The notes under the pieces are model-generated. The model ran no database searches. It worked only from the letters and a program-made list of their open reading frames with translations, and had not been told where the DNA came from. From the NCBI GenBank assembly GCA_019264575.1, contig JAHUZV010000002.1, forward strand, positions 1-64,000: a stretch of 64,000 bases of DNA, read 5' to 3'. The translations under genes and the position numbers were made by a program. The stretch is from Vulcanococcus sp. (GTDB taxonomy: Bacteria > Cyanobacteriota > Cyanobacteriia > PCC-6307 > Cyanobiaceae). This document shows, piece after piece, positions 18,058 through 28,558 of the stretch. How positions within the stretch are numbered: position 1 is the first letter of the stretch; every line of letters begins with the position of its first letter.

Positions 18058-19518
18058 TCAGCCGCGCAGCCACTCGGTGAGGCCACCGGGTTTGTCGATC
18101 AATTCGATGCCCTGGGCCTTGAGGGCCTCGCGGATGCCATCGGCGGCGGCGAAATCTTTGGCAGCTTTGGCGGCTTTCCTAGCTTCGATCTGGGCTTCGA
18201 TCTCGGGGTCGCTGGGGCCGCTTGCGCCGGCCGTGTCGCCGCTTTGCTGCTGCGCCTGAGCTGCTTCGTGCTGCAACCCGAGCACCCCCGCCAGCTCCTG
18301 CAGCAGGGCAGCCTGGGCGGCCAGCTCCGGCGTTGCGGCTTCAGCGCGGGCTGCGTCGTCGCCCCGTTCGATCCGGTTGGCGAGCGCCCGGAGCGGTTTG
18401 GCCAGCTCGAACAACACCGCCAGGGCAGCGGAGGTGTTGAGGTCGTCGTCCATGGCGGCGGCGAAGCGCTCGCGTGCGGCCGTGAGGGTGAGGGGCAGCT
18501 CCGCACTGGCGGCAGCGGTTCCACCGGCCAGGCCGAGAGCGGCGTTGAGGCCCTTCCAGCCGGTGGCCGCGGCGTCGAGCGCTTCGGCGGTGAAGTCGAG
18601 TGGTTTGCGGTAGTGGGCCTGCAGGGTGAAAAGGCGCAGCGTCATCGGCGAGACGCCTGAATCCAGCAGGGCGCGGATGGTGGTGAAGTTGCCGAGCGAT
18701 TTGCTCATCTTCTGGCCGCCCACATTCACCATGCCGTTGTGCAGCCAGTAATGGGCCAACTCTTTGCCCGTGGCCGCTTCCGACTGGGCGATCTCGTTTT
18801 CGTGGTGCGGGAACACCAGATCGGCACCGCCGAGGTGAATATCGATCGTGTCGCCCAGCTCCTCGCGCACCATTGCTGAGCACTCGATGTGCCAACCCGG
18901 CCTGCCCTGGCCCCAGGGGGAGGGGAAGCTGGGTTCGCCGGGTTTGGCTCCTTTCCAGAGGGCGAAATCGAAGGGGTGTTGCTTGCGGGCTTCTTCCTCA
19001 GACGCCACGCGGCCGGCGGCGTTGTCTTGTTGCTGCTCCAGATCGCGGCCGCTGAGCTTGCCGTAGCCGGCGTGCTTCATCACGGCGAAATACACATCGC
19101 CATCGGCGGAATAGGCGGCGCCTTTGGCCTCCAGTTCGCTGATCAGGGCCCGGATGGCATCGAGGCTGCGGGTGGCCCGCGGCATGCGATCGGCCGGAAG
19201 GATGTTGAGCCGCGTCATGTCGGCCACGAAGGCCTCGATGTTGCGTTCGCTCACCGCCTCCATCGAGCTGCCTTCTTCAGCGGCGCGATTGAGGATCTTG
19301 TCGTCGATGTCGGTGTAGTTCTGCACGAACGTCACCGCATAGCCGCTCCAGCTCAGGTAGCGGCGCAGCACGTCCCAGGCGATGTAGCTGCGGGCATGGC
19401 CCAGGTGGCAGAGGTCATACACCGTGACCCCGCAGCAGTAGATGCTCACCTTGCCGGGCTCGATCGGCTGGAACGCCTCAACGCGCCGCGTGAGGGTGTT
19501 GGTGAGCTTGAGGGTCAT
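18058..19518 (-). CDS. cysS: Cysteinyl-tRNA synthetase
   Basis: 486 residues. A class I synthetase with the HIGH-type motif HLGHARSY (about 36-43) and KMSKS motif KMSKSLGNF. Zinc-ligand positions include Cys28 ([15 protein letters not shown]) and the ECSAMV region. It charges tRNA-Cys in the cytoplasm. There is a Gln/Ala/Ser-rich low-complexity insertion near the C-terminus ([14 protein letters not shown]). The gene lies 11 bases downstream of polA on the same strand. Confidence 0.96.
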   Translation of the reverse strand: MTLKLTNTLTRRVEAFQPIEPGKVSIYCCGVTVYDLCHLGHARSYIAWDVLRRYLSWSGYAVTFVQNYTDIDDKILNRAAEEGSSMEAVSERNIEAFVADMTRLNILPADRMPRATRSLDAIRALISELEAKGAAYSADGDVYFAVMKHAGYGKLSGRDLEQQQDNAAGRVASEEEARKQHPFDFALWKGAKPGEPSFPSPWGQGRPGWHIECSAMVREELGDTIDIHLGGADLVFPHHENEIAQSEAATGKELAHYWLHNGMVNVGGQKMSKSLGNFTTIRALLDSGVSPMTLRLFTLQAHYRKPLDFTAEALDAAATGWKGLNAALGLAGGTAAASAELPLTLTAARERFAAAMDDDLNTSAALAVLFELAKPLRALANRIERGDDAARAEAATPELAAQAALLQELAGVLGLQHEAAQAQQQSGDTAGASGPSDPEIEAQIEARKAAKAAKDFAAADGIREALKAQGIELIDKPGGLTEWLRG

Positions 19519-19529
19519 TGAGCTGGGGC

Positions 19530-22500
19530 TTACTTGGCTTCCATCCAGTTGGGGCCGACGCCCGTTTCCACCAGCAGGGGAACGGACAGCTCAACCGCGC
19601 GCTCCATGGTTTCACGCGTGAGGCTCAGCACCTGATCGAGGGCCTCGGGCGCCGCTTCGAGCACCAGTTCGTCGTGCACCTGCAGGAGCAGTCGTGCGGG
19701 AAGGCCGCTGTGCGCCAGTCGCTGATGTAGCTGCACCATCGCCAGCTTGATGATGTCGGCGCTGGAACCCTGGATCGGGGCATTGGCGGCGGCGCGCAGT
19801 TGCTGGGCCTCCATGCCGCCGCGGCGGGCTACATCCAGATCGATCTCCAGCGGGTCTTTGCCGAGCAGGCGGCCAAGGCCGGAGGGGTCGAAGGCGAACG
19901 GCCGCCGGCGCCCCAGGATCGTTTCCACGTAGCCGCGGCTGAGGGCGAGGCGCTCCTGCAGCTCCAGGAAGGCGAACACCTTCGGATAGCGCTGCTTGTA
20001 TTTGCTCAGGAACTCCTTGGCCTGCGCCTGGCTCACGCCGGTTTCGCGGGCGAAGCGTTGGGCGCCCATGCCGTAGATCACGCCGAAGTTGATCGTTTTG
20101 CCGAGGCGGCGTTCATCGGGGGTGACTTCGTCTTTCTCGAGCAGCAGGCGGGCGGTGAGGGCGTGCACGTCGTCGCCGTTGCGGTAGGCCTCCACCAGCG
20201 CCTCCTCGCCGGAGAGGTGGGTGAGGATGCGCAGCTCGATCTGGGAGTAGTCGGCGCTGATCAGCTGCCAACCGGCTTCCGGCAGGAAGGCTTTGCGGAT
20301 GCGGCGCGAGAACTCCGTGCGGATGGGGATGTTCTGCAGGTTGGGGTTGCTGCTGGAGAGGCGGCCCGTGGCTGTCACGGCCTGGTTGAAATCGGTGTGC
20401 ACCCGGCCGGTTTCCGGCTCCATCAGCGCCGGCAGCGCATCCACATAGGTGCTCTTGAGCTTGCTGAGGGTGCGGTGCTCGAGCACCAGCGGCACCACCG
20501 GGTGGGCGTCTTCCAGCTTTTCGAGCACGGTGGCATCGGTGCTCCAGCCGGTTTTGGTTTTGCGCGATTTCTTGCGATCAAGCCCGAGGGTGTCGAACAG
20601 CAGCTCGCCCAGTTGTTTGGGAGAGGCGAGGTTGAACTCGGTGCCGGCGGCGGCCTTGGCGTCGGCCTCCAGACGCTGCAGCGTTTGCCCCAGCTCGCTG
20701 CTCAGTTCCGCCAGGTAGTCGGTGTCGATGCGGATGCCGGTGGCTTCCATGAGAGCCAGCACCGGCTCCAGGGGTAGTTCCACCTGATCAAGCAGCGCCG
20801 GCAGCTGTGGGCCGAGCTCTTCGAGTTGGGCGCGCAGGAGCGGCGTCAGCCGCCGGGTGACGTGCACGTCCATGCTGCAATAGAGCGCGGCCTGCTCGAT
20901 GGGCACGGCGGAGAAATCAGCTCCCTTCGGCACCAGTTCGCTGTAGCTGGTGGGCAGAAAGCCGAAGTTGCGCTGGGCGAGCAGCTCCAGGCCGTGTTTG
21001 GCGTTGGCATCGCGCAGGTAATCGGCCAGCAGCGTGTCCATCACCACGCCCTCGAGGGGCAGGCCATGGCGCAGCAGGATCAGCCGGTCGTATTTGGCGT
21101 TCTGAAGGGTTTTGGGGTGCTGGCTGCTGCTCAGCCAGGGGGCCAGGGCGGTGAGCACCTGATCGAGGGGCAGCTGCGCTGGCGGTGGGTTGAGCAGATC
21201 GGGTGTGTCGCCACTGCCGGCGGCCGATTGATGTCCGATCGGGATGTAGGCCAGATCCGTTGGTCCCTCTCCCCAGGCCACCCCCACGCCCACCAGCTCG
21301 GCGCGGAAGGGATTGAGGCTGGTGGTCTCCGTGTCGAGCGCCACGGGAGCGGCGGGATCGGTGCAGGCCATCATGCGCTGCATCAGTGCCGCCAGGGCCT
21401 CTCCATTCGTGATCAGCTGGGGCTGGAGTGCAGGGGCTGCGGCTTCGGTGCGGGCCTCTGTTGCGGCCTGGCCGGAGGTTGGCGCTGTTGCTGCCGTGTC
21501 CGCACCCGCATATCCAGGGATATCCGCCTTGCGAGAGGAGCTTGAAAGCTTCTCCCCACCTGCTTCAGCCGACTCGGGCAGTTCTGCTGAGAACACCTCA
21601 GCGAATTGGTTCACCTGACGGCGCAGGCTGAACAGCTCCAGCTCTTCGAGGCTCTCGGCCAGGGCCTCGGCGTTCACGGCGCCCAGCTCAAGGCGCGGGT
21701 CCTGGGGCAGGGGGATGTCCACCAGGATTTCCGCGAGCATGCGCGAGCGGTAGGCGCTGTCGCGGTCGGCATCGAGCTTGCCCAGCAGGGCGCCCTTCAG
21801 CACGCCCTTGGGGTCTTTGGCCTTGGGTCCGGCGGCCTGCAGCTCCGCCAGAGCCCCGTAGATGCCATCGAGGTTGGTGTAGGCCTGGAGCAGGTTGATG
21901 GCGGTTTTCGGCCCCACCCCTTTCACGCCGGGGATGTTGTCGCTGCTGTCGCCGGTGAGGGCTTTGAGGTCCACCACCTCTTCGGGGGTGACGCCGAGCT
22001 TGGTGACCACCCCCTCGCGGCGGATCTCCACCGGCCCGCTGCTTTTGGCGTAGGGCCCGCCGCCCATGTAGAGCACGGCGATGTCGCGCTGGTCGTCCAC
22101 CAGCTGGAACAGGTCGCGATCACCGGAGAGGATCCGCACCCGCCAGCCGGCATTGGCGGCGCGGTTGGCCAGGGTGCCGAGCACGTCGTCGGCTTCGTAG
22201 CCGGGCGCCATGCAGAGAGGAATGTCGAGCGCCTGCTGCAGGATCTGCTGGAGGTTGCCCAGATCCTGGAAGAAGTGCTCCGGTGCTTCGTCGCGGTGGG
22301 CTTTGTAGGCCTCATCGGCCTCATGGCGGAAGGTGGGTTCGGCCGTGTCGAAGGCGATCACCACCCCCTGCGGCACCAGGCCTTTGCAGTTATCGAGCAG
22401 GGCCTTAAGGAAGCCGTAGGTCACCGAGGTGGGCACGCCTTCCTTGGTGCTCAGCCCCCCCTCACCGCCTTTGCTGAAGGCATAGAAGCTGCGGAAGGCC

Positions 22501-22571
22501 AGCGAGTGGCCGTCCACCAGCAGCAGCAGGGGTTTGCCGTTCGCTGAAACCCCGCTTGCTGCGCCCGCCAC
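19530..22571 (-). CDS. polA: DNA polymerase I
   Basis: 1013 residues; GTG start at 22571. Three domains: 5'-3' exonuclease (about 1-310), 3'-5' exonuclease (about 385-580) and polymerase (about 620-1013). The first has [17 protein letters not shown] and [18 protein letters not shown]. The second keeps DxE in [12 protein letters not shown] and a late aspartate in [11 protein letters not shown], so proofreading looks intact. The third has motif [13 protein letters not shown], an O-helix segment and motif [11 protein letters not shown] variable Ala/Thr/Glu-rich linker separates exonuclease domains and carries the short palindromic motif copy at 21510-21526. Used in repair and Okazaki fragment processing. 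Confidence 0.97.
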   Translation of the reverse strand: MAGAASGVSANGKPLLLLVDGHSLAFRSFYAFSKGGEGGLSTKEGVPTSVTYGFLKALLDNCKGLVPQGVVIAFDTAEPTFRHEADEAYKAHRDEAPEHFFQDLGNLQQILQQALDIPLCMAPGYEADDVLGTLANRAANAGWRVRILSGDRDLFQLVDDQRDIAVLYMGGGPYAKSSGPVEIRREGVVTKLGVTPEEVVDLKALTGDSSDNIPGVKGVGPKTAINLLQAYTNLDGIYGALAELQAAGPKAKDPKGVLKGALLGKLDADRDSAYRSRMLAEILVDIPLPQDPRLELGAVNAEALAESLEELELFSLRRQVNQFAEVFSAELPESAEAGGEKLSSSSRKADIPGYAGADTAATAPTSGQAATEARTEAAAPALQPQLITNGEALAALMQRMMACTDPAAPVALDTETTSLNPFRAELVGVGVAWGEGPTDLAYIPIGHQSAAGSGDTPDLLNPPPAQLPLDQVLTALAPWLSSSQHPKTLQNAKYDRLILLRHGLPLEGVVMDTLLADYLRDANAKHGLELLAQRNFGFLPTSYSELVPKGADFSAVPIEQAALYCSMDVHVTRRLTPLLRAQLEELGPQLPALLDQVELPLEPVLALMEATGIRIDTDYLAELSSELGQTLQRLEADAKAAAGTEFNLASPKQLGELLFDTLGLDRKKSRKTKTGWSTDATVLEKLEDAHPVVPLVLEHRTLSKLKSTYVDALPALMEPETGRVHTDFNQAVTATGRLSSSNPNLQNIPIRTEFSRRIRKAFLPEAGWQLISADYSQIELRILTHLSGEEALVEAYRNGDDVHALTARLLLEKDEVTPDERRLGKTINFGVIYGMGAQRFARETGVSQAQAKEFLSKYKQRYPKVFAFLELQERLALSRGYVETILGRRRPFAFDPSGLGRLLGKDPLEIDLDVARRGGMEAQQLRAAANAPIQGSSADIIKLAMVQLHQRLAHSGLPARLLLQVHDELVLEAAPEALDQVLSLTRETMERAVELSVPLLVETGVGPNWMEAK

Positions 22572-22637
22572 CCGTTGCTCCTAATCCGGTGGGGCCCAGC
22601 CTGGCAGAGCCCGCAAATCGTCTGTCAGGGTTGTGGG

Positions 22638-23165
22638 ATGGCCCTCTCGCATCAGGCCGCCTTCAGCGCTGATCGCCGCTACCGCTGGTGGCTGCAGCGC
22701 TGCTGGAACCCCGATCAGCCGCAGCTTCTGTTCATCGGCCTCAACCCTTCCCGCGCTGATGCCGACCGCGACGACCCGACCCTGCGGCGGCTGCTTGGGT
22801 TTGCCCGCGCCTGGGGGTTCGGCGGCTTGGAGGTGGTGAATCTGTTTGCCCGCTGCTCCCCCAGCCCGGCTGTGCTGCGGCGCAGCAGCGACCCGGTGGG
22901 AGCGGAGAACAACCAGTGGCTGCAGCGCAGCGTGGCCGCGGCGGATGCCCTTTGGTTGGGCTGGGGCAATGGCGGTGTTTGGCGCCAGCGCGATCAGCAG
23001 GTGCTGGATCTGTTGGCCCCGCAGCTGGATGCCGACGCCCCGCTATTGGCCTTGGGGCTCACTGCTACTGGCCAGCCCCGCCACCCCCTCTATGCCCCGG
23101 CGGCTGCGCAGCCCTTGCGCCTGCAGCATCCTGGGGCTGTGCGCCCGCTCGCTGCCTGCCGCTGA
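22638..23165 (+). CDS. DUF1643 family protein
   Basis: 175 residues from the ATG at 22638. The DUF1643 signature is clear: LLFIGLNPSRADADRDDPTL, then RAWGFGGLEVVNLFARCSP, DPVGAENNQWL, and late GLTATGQPRHPLY. The family is widespread in bacteria and phages but has no established activity. The Asn-Pro-Ser and Asp-Asp-Pro-Thr positions look like an active or binding site. Divergent from polA (66 bases between starts). Its stop overlaps the next start (TGATG). Confidence 0.8.
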   Translation: MALSHQAAFSADRRYRWWLQRCWNPDQPQLLFIGLNPSRADADRDDPTLRRLLGFARAWGFGGLEVVNLFARCSPSPAVLRRSSDPVGAENNQWLQRSVAAADALWLGWGNGGVWRQRDQQVLDLLAPQLDADAPLLALGLTATGQPRHPLYAPAAAQPLRLQHPGAVRPLAACR

Positions 23166-23413
23166 TGGCTCGAACCCCCAGTCGCTACGCGATTCATCTG
23201 CTCCTGGCCGGTGGCCACACCCAGTTGGTGCACTTCCCCAGCCTCGACGCCTTTCAGCAGTGGTACGGCACGGTGCTCAACGCCGGCCCCGCTGACGCCT
23301 TCATCAACGTGCCGATCACCGAGTTGCCTGGCGAATACTTGGTGGTGCGCCCCAGCGCCGTGCAGGGCATCCGTGTGGAGCCCATCTACGGTTCGCTGGA
23401 TGATGAATTCTGA
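23165..23413 (+). CDS. Conserved picocyanobacterial hypothetical protein (82 aa)
   Basis: 82 residues. The ATG at 23165 overlaps the stop of the DUF1643 gene (TGATG), and its own end overlaps the next start by 11 bases, so it is held inside a coupled operon. Sequence: a short basic start, a mixed alpha/beta body (YAIHLLLAGGHTQLVHFPS) and an acidic end (YGSLDDEF). No membrane segment or known motif. Function unknown; the tight coupling suggests a cytoplasmic accessory protein. Confidence 0.6.
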   Translation: MARTPSRYAIHLLLAGGHTQLVHFPSLDAFQQWYGTVLNAGPADAFINVPITELPGEYLVVRPSAVQGIRVEPIYGSLDDEF

Positions 23414-24686
23414 ACTGGTCTGGGGAGCCTCGTTCTTCTCAGGCTCCCTGGCACAGCTGGTGGCCAAGCTCAGCGGCCTGCCGGCGGTGGTGTTGTTGCT
23501 GGTGCTTGGCCTGGTCGTTGGGCAGGCGGGTTTGCATTTGGTGCAGCCGGAAACCCTTGGAGCTGGTCTGGAGCCGCTGGTGGGTTTGCTGGTGAGCCTG
23601 GTGCTCTTCGATGGCGGCCTCAATTTGCGGCTGGCGGGCAAGCAGCTGCAGCGCACGGTGATTCAGCTGGTGCTGGTGCGGCTGGTGCTCGGCCTTGGTG
23701 GCGGCGCCGTGCTGGCCCATGAGCTGGCTGGCCTGAGTTGGCCCCTGGCCTGGGTGTTCGGGGCGATTGCTCTGGCCACCGGCCCCACCGTGATCACGCC
23801 GATGGTGCGGCAGATGCGCCTGCAGGGCGATTTGGCCCAGGCGCTTGAGGCGGAAGGTCTGATCCTGGAGCCCACAGCTGCAGTGCTGGCATTACTGCTG
23901 TTGCAGCTGGCCCTGGGTGATCTGCCCAGCTGGCAGAACGTCGCCAGCTTGCTGCTGCTGCGTTTGGGCGGTGGCGCCCTGCTTGGGGCCCTGGCGGGTT
24001 GGCTGTTGGTGCTGGTGCTCGAGCGGTTGCCGAAGGACGCCGCAGGCCTGCAGTTGCAGGTGTCGCTCGGGATGCTGTTTCTGGTGGTGGCCGGTACGCA
24101 GACGCTGCTGCCAGAGGCGGGATTCCCCGCGGCGGTGATGGTGGGCGTGGTGGTGGGTCTACGGCTCGATGAGCAGGCCAGTCAGCTCGATGAGCTAATC
24201 GCCCAGTTGGCGCAGCTGGCAATCACGGTGCTGTTTCCGCTGCTCGCGGCGGATCTGTCTTGGGCAGAGCTCAGCCCGCTGGGCTGGGGTGGAGTGGCCT
24301 GTGTGTTCTGCCTGATGCTCTACCGCTGGGTGGTGGTGCAGTGCGCCGGCATCGGCCTGAGCTATCTGCGCTGGCGCGACAAGTTGATGCTCAGCTGGGT
24401 TGCACCCCGCGGCATCGTGACGGCCGCCGTGGCCAGCCTGTTTGCGCTGGAACTGGAGGCAGCCGGGGTGCCGGGAGCCGGGGCGCTGAAGGGCCTGGTA
24501 TTCCTCACGATCCTGCTCACCGTTGTGGTGCAGGGCTTCAGTGCACCGCTGCTCGCCCAGAAACTCGGCCTGGTGGAGCCAGAGGCTCCTTCAGAGGCTG
24601 CGCTCGATGCGGCCGCGAGCTTCACCGCTGGGTTGCAGCAGCAGCCAGGTGGTGAGCAGATCGGGACCCTGAAGGCTGCCGAGTAG
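23403..24686 (+). CDS. Sodium/proton antiporter, CPA1 (NhaP-like) family
   Basis: 427 residues from the ATG at 23403, with about 12 membrane helices. CPA1 features are [10 protein letters not shown] early in the fold, the discontinuous-helix segment [14 protein letters not shown], an [14 protein letters not shown] stretch, and [20 protein letters not shown]. It exchanges Na+ (or K+) for H+ across the plasma membrane and helps in salt and pH balance. In typical CPA1 proteins the discontinuous helix carries an Asp next to the Thr-Pro; here the region reads EGLILEP. The 3' end overlaps gltX by 96 bases antisense. Confidence 0.85.
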   Translation: MNSELVWGASFFSGSLAQLVAKLSGLPAVVLLLVLGLVVGQAGLHLVQPETLGAGLEPLVGLLVSLVLFDGGLNLRLAGKQLQRTVIQLVLVRLVLGLGGGAVLAHELAGLSWPLAWVFGAIALATGPTVITPMVRQMRLQGDLAQALEAEGLILEPTAAVLALLLLQLALGDLPSWQNVASLLLLRLGGGALLGALAGWLLVLVLERLPKDAAGLQLQVSLGMLFLVVAGTQTLLPEAGFPAAVMVGVVVGLRLDEQASQLDELIAQLAQLAITVLFPLLAADLSWAELSPLGWGGVACVFCLMLYRWVVVQCAGIGLSYLRWRDKLMLSWVAPRGIVTAAVASLFALELEAAGVPGAGALKGLVFLTILLTVVVQGFSAPLLAQKLGLVEPEAPSEAALDAAASFTAGLQQQPGGEQIGTLKAAE

Positions 24687-26033
24687 GGCCGCCCGCAGGG
24701 TTTTCATCAACACGCCTTTCTTCTCGCCGGCAGCGGCCACGGCTTCACCCAGCAAGGCCTGGGCTGCATCAGTCGTGAGGGCACCCTCGGGCAGCCGCTC
24801 CAGCAACGCTTGCAGCGCCGGGCGAGCGCCCTCGCTCTCCAGCTGCGTCACTGCCGCTTCGTTCAGCGCAGGCCGCTCGAAGAAGGGGCGCGCCTGCTCG
24901 ATGCCGTCTTGCAGGGTGACCAGCGAAGGACCCAGGAGTGCTGAAAGCTCCTGCAGCCAGCTCGGTTCGGCGCTGTCGACCGCCCAACCCTGGGCGCTCC
25001 ACAGGGGGAGCAGATCAGCCAGCAATTGCTCAGGGCCCTGCTCATGCAGCACCTGGCTGTTGAGCCAGTTGAGCTTGTCCCAGTCGAAGCGGGCACCGGC
25101 TTTGTTGACCCGATCGAAATCAAACGCTGCTGCGGCCTGCTCCAGGGTGAAGCGCTCACCCATGCCTTCCGGCGGCGACCAGCCCAGCAGGGTCATGTAG
25201 TTGGCGAGGGCCTCGGCTGTGTAGCCCTGGGAGCGGAAGTCGCTCACCGAGGTGACGCCATCGCGCTTGGAGAGCTTCTTGCCTTCTTTATTGAGGATCA
25301 GGGGGGTGTGGGCGAACACCGGTGCCGGAGCGCCGAGGGCCTCGTAGAGCAGCAGTTGCTTGGCGGTGTTGGCGATGTGGTCTTCGCCGCGGATCACGTG
25401 GGTGATCGCCATGGCGGCGTCATCCACCACCACCACCAGGTTGTAGAGGGGATCACCGATCTGATCGGCAGGGGCGCGGCGGGCAATCACCATGTCGCCC
25501 CCCAGGTCGGCACCGACCCAGCGCATCTCCCCGCGCACCAGGTCGGTCCAGGTGATCACGGCGTCGTCGTCGATGCGGAAGCGGATCGTGGCTTCGCGCC
25601 CTTCGGCGATGTAGGCCTGCTCCTGCTCGGGGCTGAGGTTGCGGTGGCGGTTGTCGTAGCGGGGGGCGCGGTTTTCAGCGGCCTGCCGCTCGCGCATCTC
25701 GGTGAGCTCGGCCTCGCTGGCGTAGCAGCGATAGGCATGGCCGCTCTCCAACAGCTGCTGGATGGCGGCGCGGTGCTCAGCGATGCGCTCGCTCTGCACC
25801 ACCGGTTCGCCGTCCCAGTCGAGCCCCAGCCACTGGAGCCCTTCGAGGATGTTGGCGGTGTACTCGGGCTTGCTGCGCTCTTTATCGGTGTCTTCGATGC
25901 GGAGCAGGAACTGCCCGCCTTGGCGACGCGCAAACAGCCAGTTGAACACGGCTGTGCGAGCCGTACCGATGTGGAGGGTGCCGGTGGGACTGGGGGCGAG
26001 ACGCACACGCACCGCCGCTCCAGTTGTCACCAC
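24591..26033 (-). CDS. gltX: Glutamyl-tRNA synthetase
   Basis: 480 residues, discriminating-type size. The HIGH-type motif is [19 protein letters not shown] and the KMSKS-type motif is KLSKRDG. It starts at tandem GTG codons (26033/26030). It makes Glu-tRNA-Glu for protein synthesis and for tetrapyrrole synthesis through glutamyl-tRNA reductase in cyanobacteria. The C-terminal 32 codons run antisense over the antiporter's 3' end, an unusually long overlap for two housekeeping genes. tRNA-Asp lies 26 bases upstream on the same strand. Confidence 0.96.
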   Translation of the reverse strand: MVTTGAAVRVRLAPSPTGTLHIGTARTAVFNWLFARRQGGQFLLRIEDTDKERSKPEYTANILEGLQWLGLDWDGEPVVQSERIAEHRAAIQQLLESGHAYRCYASEAELTEMRERQAAENRAPRYDNRHRNLSPEQEQAYIAEGREATIRFRIDDDAVITWTDLVRGEMRWVGADLGGDMVIARRAPADQIGDPLYNLVVVVDDAAMAITHVIRGEDHIANTAKQLLLYEALGAPAPVFAHTPLILNKEGKKLSKRDGVTSVSDFRSQGYTAEALANYMTLLGWSPPEGMGERFTLEQAAAAFDFDRVNKAGARFDWDKLNWLNSQVLHEQGPEQLLADLLPLWSAQGWAVDSAEPSWLQELSALLGPSLVTLQDGIEQARPFFERPALNEAAVTQLESEGARPALQALLERLPEGALTTDAAQALLGEAVAAAGEKKGVLMKTLRAALLGSLQGPDLLTTWLLLQPSGEARGRIERSL

Positions 26034-26058
26034 TGGTCTTGTCCTCAGATGGGTGGAA

Positions 26059-26132
26059 CGGGACTGACGGGGCTCGAACCCGCAACTTCCGCCGTGACAG
26101 GGCGGTGCTCTAACCGATTGAACTACAGTCCC
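26059..26132 (-). tRNA. tRNA-Asp (GTC)
   Basis: 74 bases on the minus strand. The acceptor GGGACTG pairs with CAGTCCC, and the discriminator is G. The anticodon loop CTGTCAC gives GTC, and the T-loop GGGTTCGAGCCCC is canonical. CCA is not encoded. It lies between gltX and the 62-aa hyperconserved gene. Confidence 0.95.
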
Positions 26133-26332
26133 TCGAGAGCTCTAAGAGCGCTCCCAGACTGGGCTTTTGGGCCTCGTCTGTGCCGCGTCGGCGACCTCAA
26201 AAGTATCCGTTGTCGACCTGCCCTCCGTCAACTGGGCATCCAGCGAAGAACGCGGCGGAGCGGCGTTGATGGTGCATCACGCGTGGCATGAGCGGCACGC
26301 CGCACAGGCTGCCGATGCTCTGAACTGGCCAA

Positions 26333-26358
26333 CAAAAAAGCCCGCCAAGCGGCGGGCC
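26333..26358 (-). terminator. Intrinsic terminator after the hyperconserved gene
   Basis: On the minus strand the hairpin GCCCGCC-GCTT-GGCGGGC is followed by a run of six T. It lies 26 bases past the stop of the 62-aa gene. It ends the transcript from the right, leaving tRNA-Asp and gltX to their own promoter in the 200-base gap 26133-26332, in which I see no gene. Confidence 0.88.
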
Positions 26359-26383
26359 AGAAGGTGCATAACGCTGACGGCCC

Positions 26384-26572
26384 TCAGGGCCGGAAGCCAG
26401 CGGGCTCAATCAGACGAACTTGATTGCCGCGGGCCGTGAATTCACGACCTTGATCGCTTTGAACGACCACGCGACCACCCGATTTCACACGGATCACCCG
26501 GGCACGAACCCAACCCAAAGCGGCGGATTCGAGAACCTTGACGACATCACCGGGCTGTAGATCCAACTCCAT
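26384..26572 (-). CDS. Hyperconserved 62-aa picocyanobacterial protein
   Basis: 62 residues from the ATG at 26572 (an upstream ATG at 26605 is less likely). Sequence starts MELDLQPGDVVKVLESAALG and continues WVRARVIRVKSGGRVVVQSD, a small beta-barrel-like basic protein. It matches what is annotated in marine Synechococcus and Prochlorococcus genomes as the hyperconserved protein, almost identical across the clade. The setting between tRNA-Asp and tRNA-Trp near gltX and rplS fits my recollection of that gene. Function unknown; the KOW/SH3-like pattern of alternating strands and basic residues suggests nucleic-acid or ribosome binding, which is only inference. Confidence 0.82.
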   Translation of the reverse strand: MELDLQPGDVVKVLESAALGWVRARVIRVKSGGRVVVQSDQGREFTARGNQVRLIEPAGFRP

Positions 26573-26609
26573 GTCCGGAACGTAGAAACTGCAGGGAGGG
26601 AACATCGAA

Positions 26610-26682
26610 CGCGCCGTGGAGGACTTGAACCCCCGACATCAGGTTTTGGAGACCTGCGTTCTACCAACTGAACTAACGGCGC
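26610..26682 (-). tRNA. tRNA-Trp (CCA)
   Basis: 73 bases on the minus strand. The acceptor GCGCCGT pairs with ACGGCGC, and the discriminator is G. The anticodon loop TCTCCAAAA gives CCA, and the T-arm GGGGGTTCAAGTCCTCC is normal. It lies between rplS and the 62-aa gene on the same strand. An 8-base inverted repeat CGGATGAT / ATCATCCG (26703-26733) lies just upstream, toward rplS. Confidence 0.95.
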
Positions 26683-26780
26683 AGGGCCGATGTTCCCTCT
26701 GCCGGATGATCCAGGTAGGAACCGAATCATCCGACGGGCCAATCAACGAAGGCTGGCCGTGAGCTGAAGGCGAATGCCGA

Positions 26781-27263
26781 TCAGCGATCGAAGCGCTGCT
26801 TGACGCGGGTGGCTTTGCCCACTCGGTCGCGCAGATAGAAGAGCTTCGCTCGACGCACCTTACCCCGGCGCTCCACCTTGATGGAAGCCACCTGAGGGCT
26901 GTGAATCAGAAAAACACGCTCAACACCCACACCCTGGAAGATGCGGCGCACGGTGATGGTCTCGTTGAGGCCGCCGTGACGCTTCGCGATCACCACACCC
27001 TCGTAGGGCTGGGTGCGCTCTTTGTTGCCCTCGGTGATGCGCACGCCCACGCGCACGGTGTCACCCACGTAGATCTCAGGGTGATCCTTGGCCTGCTTGG
27101 CGATCTGCTCTTCTTCGAAAGCGCGGATCAGTTGGCTGGCGCTCAGCTTGCCAACGCTCACCTTGGCAGCAGGCTTTTCAGCAACGGCAGTGGCCTCGGT
27201 GCTGGTGGTGTCGCTGGTGGTTTCTTTGATGTCGTCAGTCATGTCCTTGGGTTCCGCTGCCAT
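26781..27263 (-). CDS. rplS: 50S ribosomal protein L19
   Basis: 160 residues from the ATG at 27263; a second ATG at 27242 also fits. The L19 core starts at about residue 45 ([12 protein letters not shown]) and includes [40 protein letters not shown] and the basic end [21 protein letters not shown]19 sits at the 30S-50S interface. The Thr/Ala/Glu-rich extension of about 40 residues before the core is longer than in most bacteria but occurs in picocyanobacteria. Confidence 0.95.
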   Translation of the reverse strand: MAAEPKDMTDDIKETTSDTTSTEATAVAEKPAAKVSVGKLSASQLIRAFEEEQIAKQAKDHPEIYVGDTVRVGVRITEGNKERTQPYEGVVIAKRHGGLNETITVRRIFQGVGVERVFLIHSPQVASIKVERRGKVRRAKLFYLRDRVGKATRVKQRFDR

Positions 27264-27305
27264 CCAGCTCCGAAAAACGCCTGGCCAAACAACCAGTGTA
27301 CTGGC

Positions 27306-27611
27306 TCAGGGTGCAGGGGGCCCTCCGGGCTGCTTGCGGCGCCAGCGCTGAATCAGCATCCCGCCGCCAGTGCCCAGCATCCAGAGCAAGCCCAATCCAT
27401 TGAGCAGCACATAAAGAGTTTCGGCCCAAGGGCCCAGCCATTCACCTTCGTGCACCACCATCAGCCAGTGCACCTGATCTCGGCCCAGGCCAGCCCAGTC
27501 TTTGAGCAGCCGGTAGCTCATGCCGCTGAGCACGGTGATCAGCAACGGCGCCAGCACCACAGGAGCCAGAGCCGCATGCCAGCGACGCAGTTGAACCAGC
27601 AGCGTGCTCAT
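27306..27611 (-). CDS. PepSY-associated membrane protein (101 aa)
   Basis: 101 residues from the ATG at 27611. Two membrane helices (about 15-36 and 66-86) flank a short exposed segment ([12 protein letters not shown]). The layout [23 protein letters not shown] with WH, followed by a second helix and the basic end [12 protein letters not shown], fits PepSY-associated TM proteins. Such proteins sit in the inner membrane and are often linked to redox or metal functions. Divergent from map, 66 bases apart. Confidence 0.7.
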   Translation of the reverse strand: MSTLLVQLRRWHAALAPVVLAPLLITVLSGMSYRLLKDWAGLGRDQVHWLMVVHEGEWLGPWAETLYVLLNGLGLLWMLGTGGGMLIQRWRRKQPGGPPAP

Positions 27612-27676
27612 GGCGGGGATCTGCCGAGCTGAGGTTTCAGGTTCTAACTTGCAGTGAAGGGGCCTGTAACGCCGAG

Positions 27677-28552
27677 ATGAACCTGTTCGCCGAACTGCTC
27701 GCCGCCACGCAGAAATCCCAAGGTGGCGCCGCCACCGCAACCCCTTCTGTGATCACCCAGACAGGGCCTCGCATTCAGAAGAGTCGCCGCGGCGTTGAGG
27801 TGAAGAGCGCCCGCGAGATCGACACGATGCGCCAGGCCAGCCGGATCGTGGCCACCGTGCTGCGCGAAATCATCGAGATGGCGGCCCCGGGCATGACCAC
27901 CGGTGATCTCGATGTCCATGCGGAAAAGCGCATCCGTGAGATGGGTGCGGTGCCCAGCTTCAAGGGCTATCACGGTTTCCCCGCCAGCATCTGCGCCTCG
28001 ATCAACAACGAGGTGGTGCACGGCATCCCCAGCAACAAGCGGGTGATCAAGGCCGGCGACCTGATGAAGATCGACACCGGCGCCTACTTCGACGGCTATC
28101 ACGGCGACAGCTGCGTGACGATCTGCGTGGGCGAGGGTGTGCCTGAGCACGCCCGCACCCTTTCGCGCGTGGCCCAGGAATCTCTGATGAAGGGTCTGGC
28201 CACCGTGAAAGCTGGCAGCACCCTGTTCGACCTGGCTGGAGCGGTGCAGGATCACGTGGAGGCCCACGGCTTCGCTGTGGTGGAGGACTACACCGGCCAC
28301 GGCGTGGGCCGGAACCTGCACGAGGAGCCCTCGGTGTTCAACTACCGCACCCGCGAGCTGCCCAACATGAAGCTCCGCCCCGGCATGACCCTGGCGGTGG
28401 AGCCGATCCTCAATGCTGGGAGCAAGGCCTGCCGCACCCTCAAAGACCGCTGGACGGTGGTGACCGTGGACGGCAGCCTTTCGGCTCAGTGGGAGCACAC
28501 CATCGCCGTGACCAGCGACGGCTGCGAAATCCTCACCGACCGCGATTTCTGA
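27677..28552 (+). CDS. map: Methionine aminopeptidase, type I
   Basis: 291 residues, with an N-terminal extension of about 45 residues typical of type Ib/c enzymes. The metal ligands are visible in order: HGI region (VVHGIPSNK), two aspartates in [16 protein letters not shown], a histidine in [13 protein letters not shown], then two glutamates in AVEPIL and WEHTIAV. It removes initiator methionine from new proteins in the cytoplasm. The start ATG is at 27677. Ends 6 bases before the convergent dehydrogenase stop. Confidence 0.95.
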   Translation: MNLFAELLAATQKSQGGAATATPSVITQTGPRIQKSRRGVEVKSAREIDTMRQASRIVATVLREIIEMAAPGMTTGDLDVHAEKRIREMGAVPSFKGYHGFPASICASINNEVVHGIPSNKRVIKAGDLMKIDTGAYFDGYHGDSCVTICVGEGVPEHARTLSRVAQESLMKGLATVKAGSTLFDLAGAVQDHVEAHGFAVVEDYTGHGVGRNLHEEPSVFNYRTRELPNMKLRPGMTLAVEPILNAGSKACRTLKDRWTVVTVDGSLSAQWEHTIAVTSDGCEILTDRDF

Positions 28553-28558
28553 AGGGCC

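Noticed and set aside
21606..22547. 313-codon plus-strand frame over polA
   Set aside because: Low-complexity antisense shadow; polA exonuclease motifs are on the other strand.
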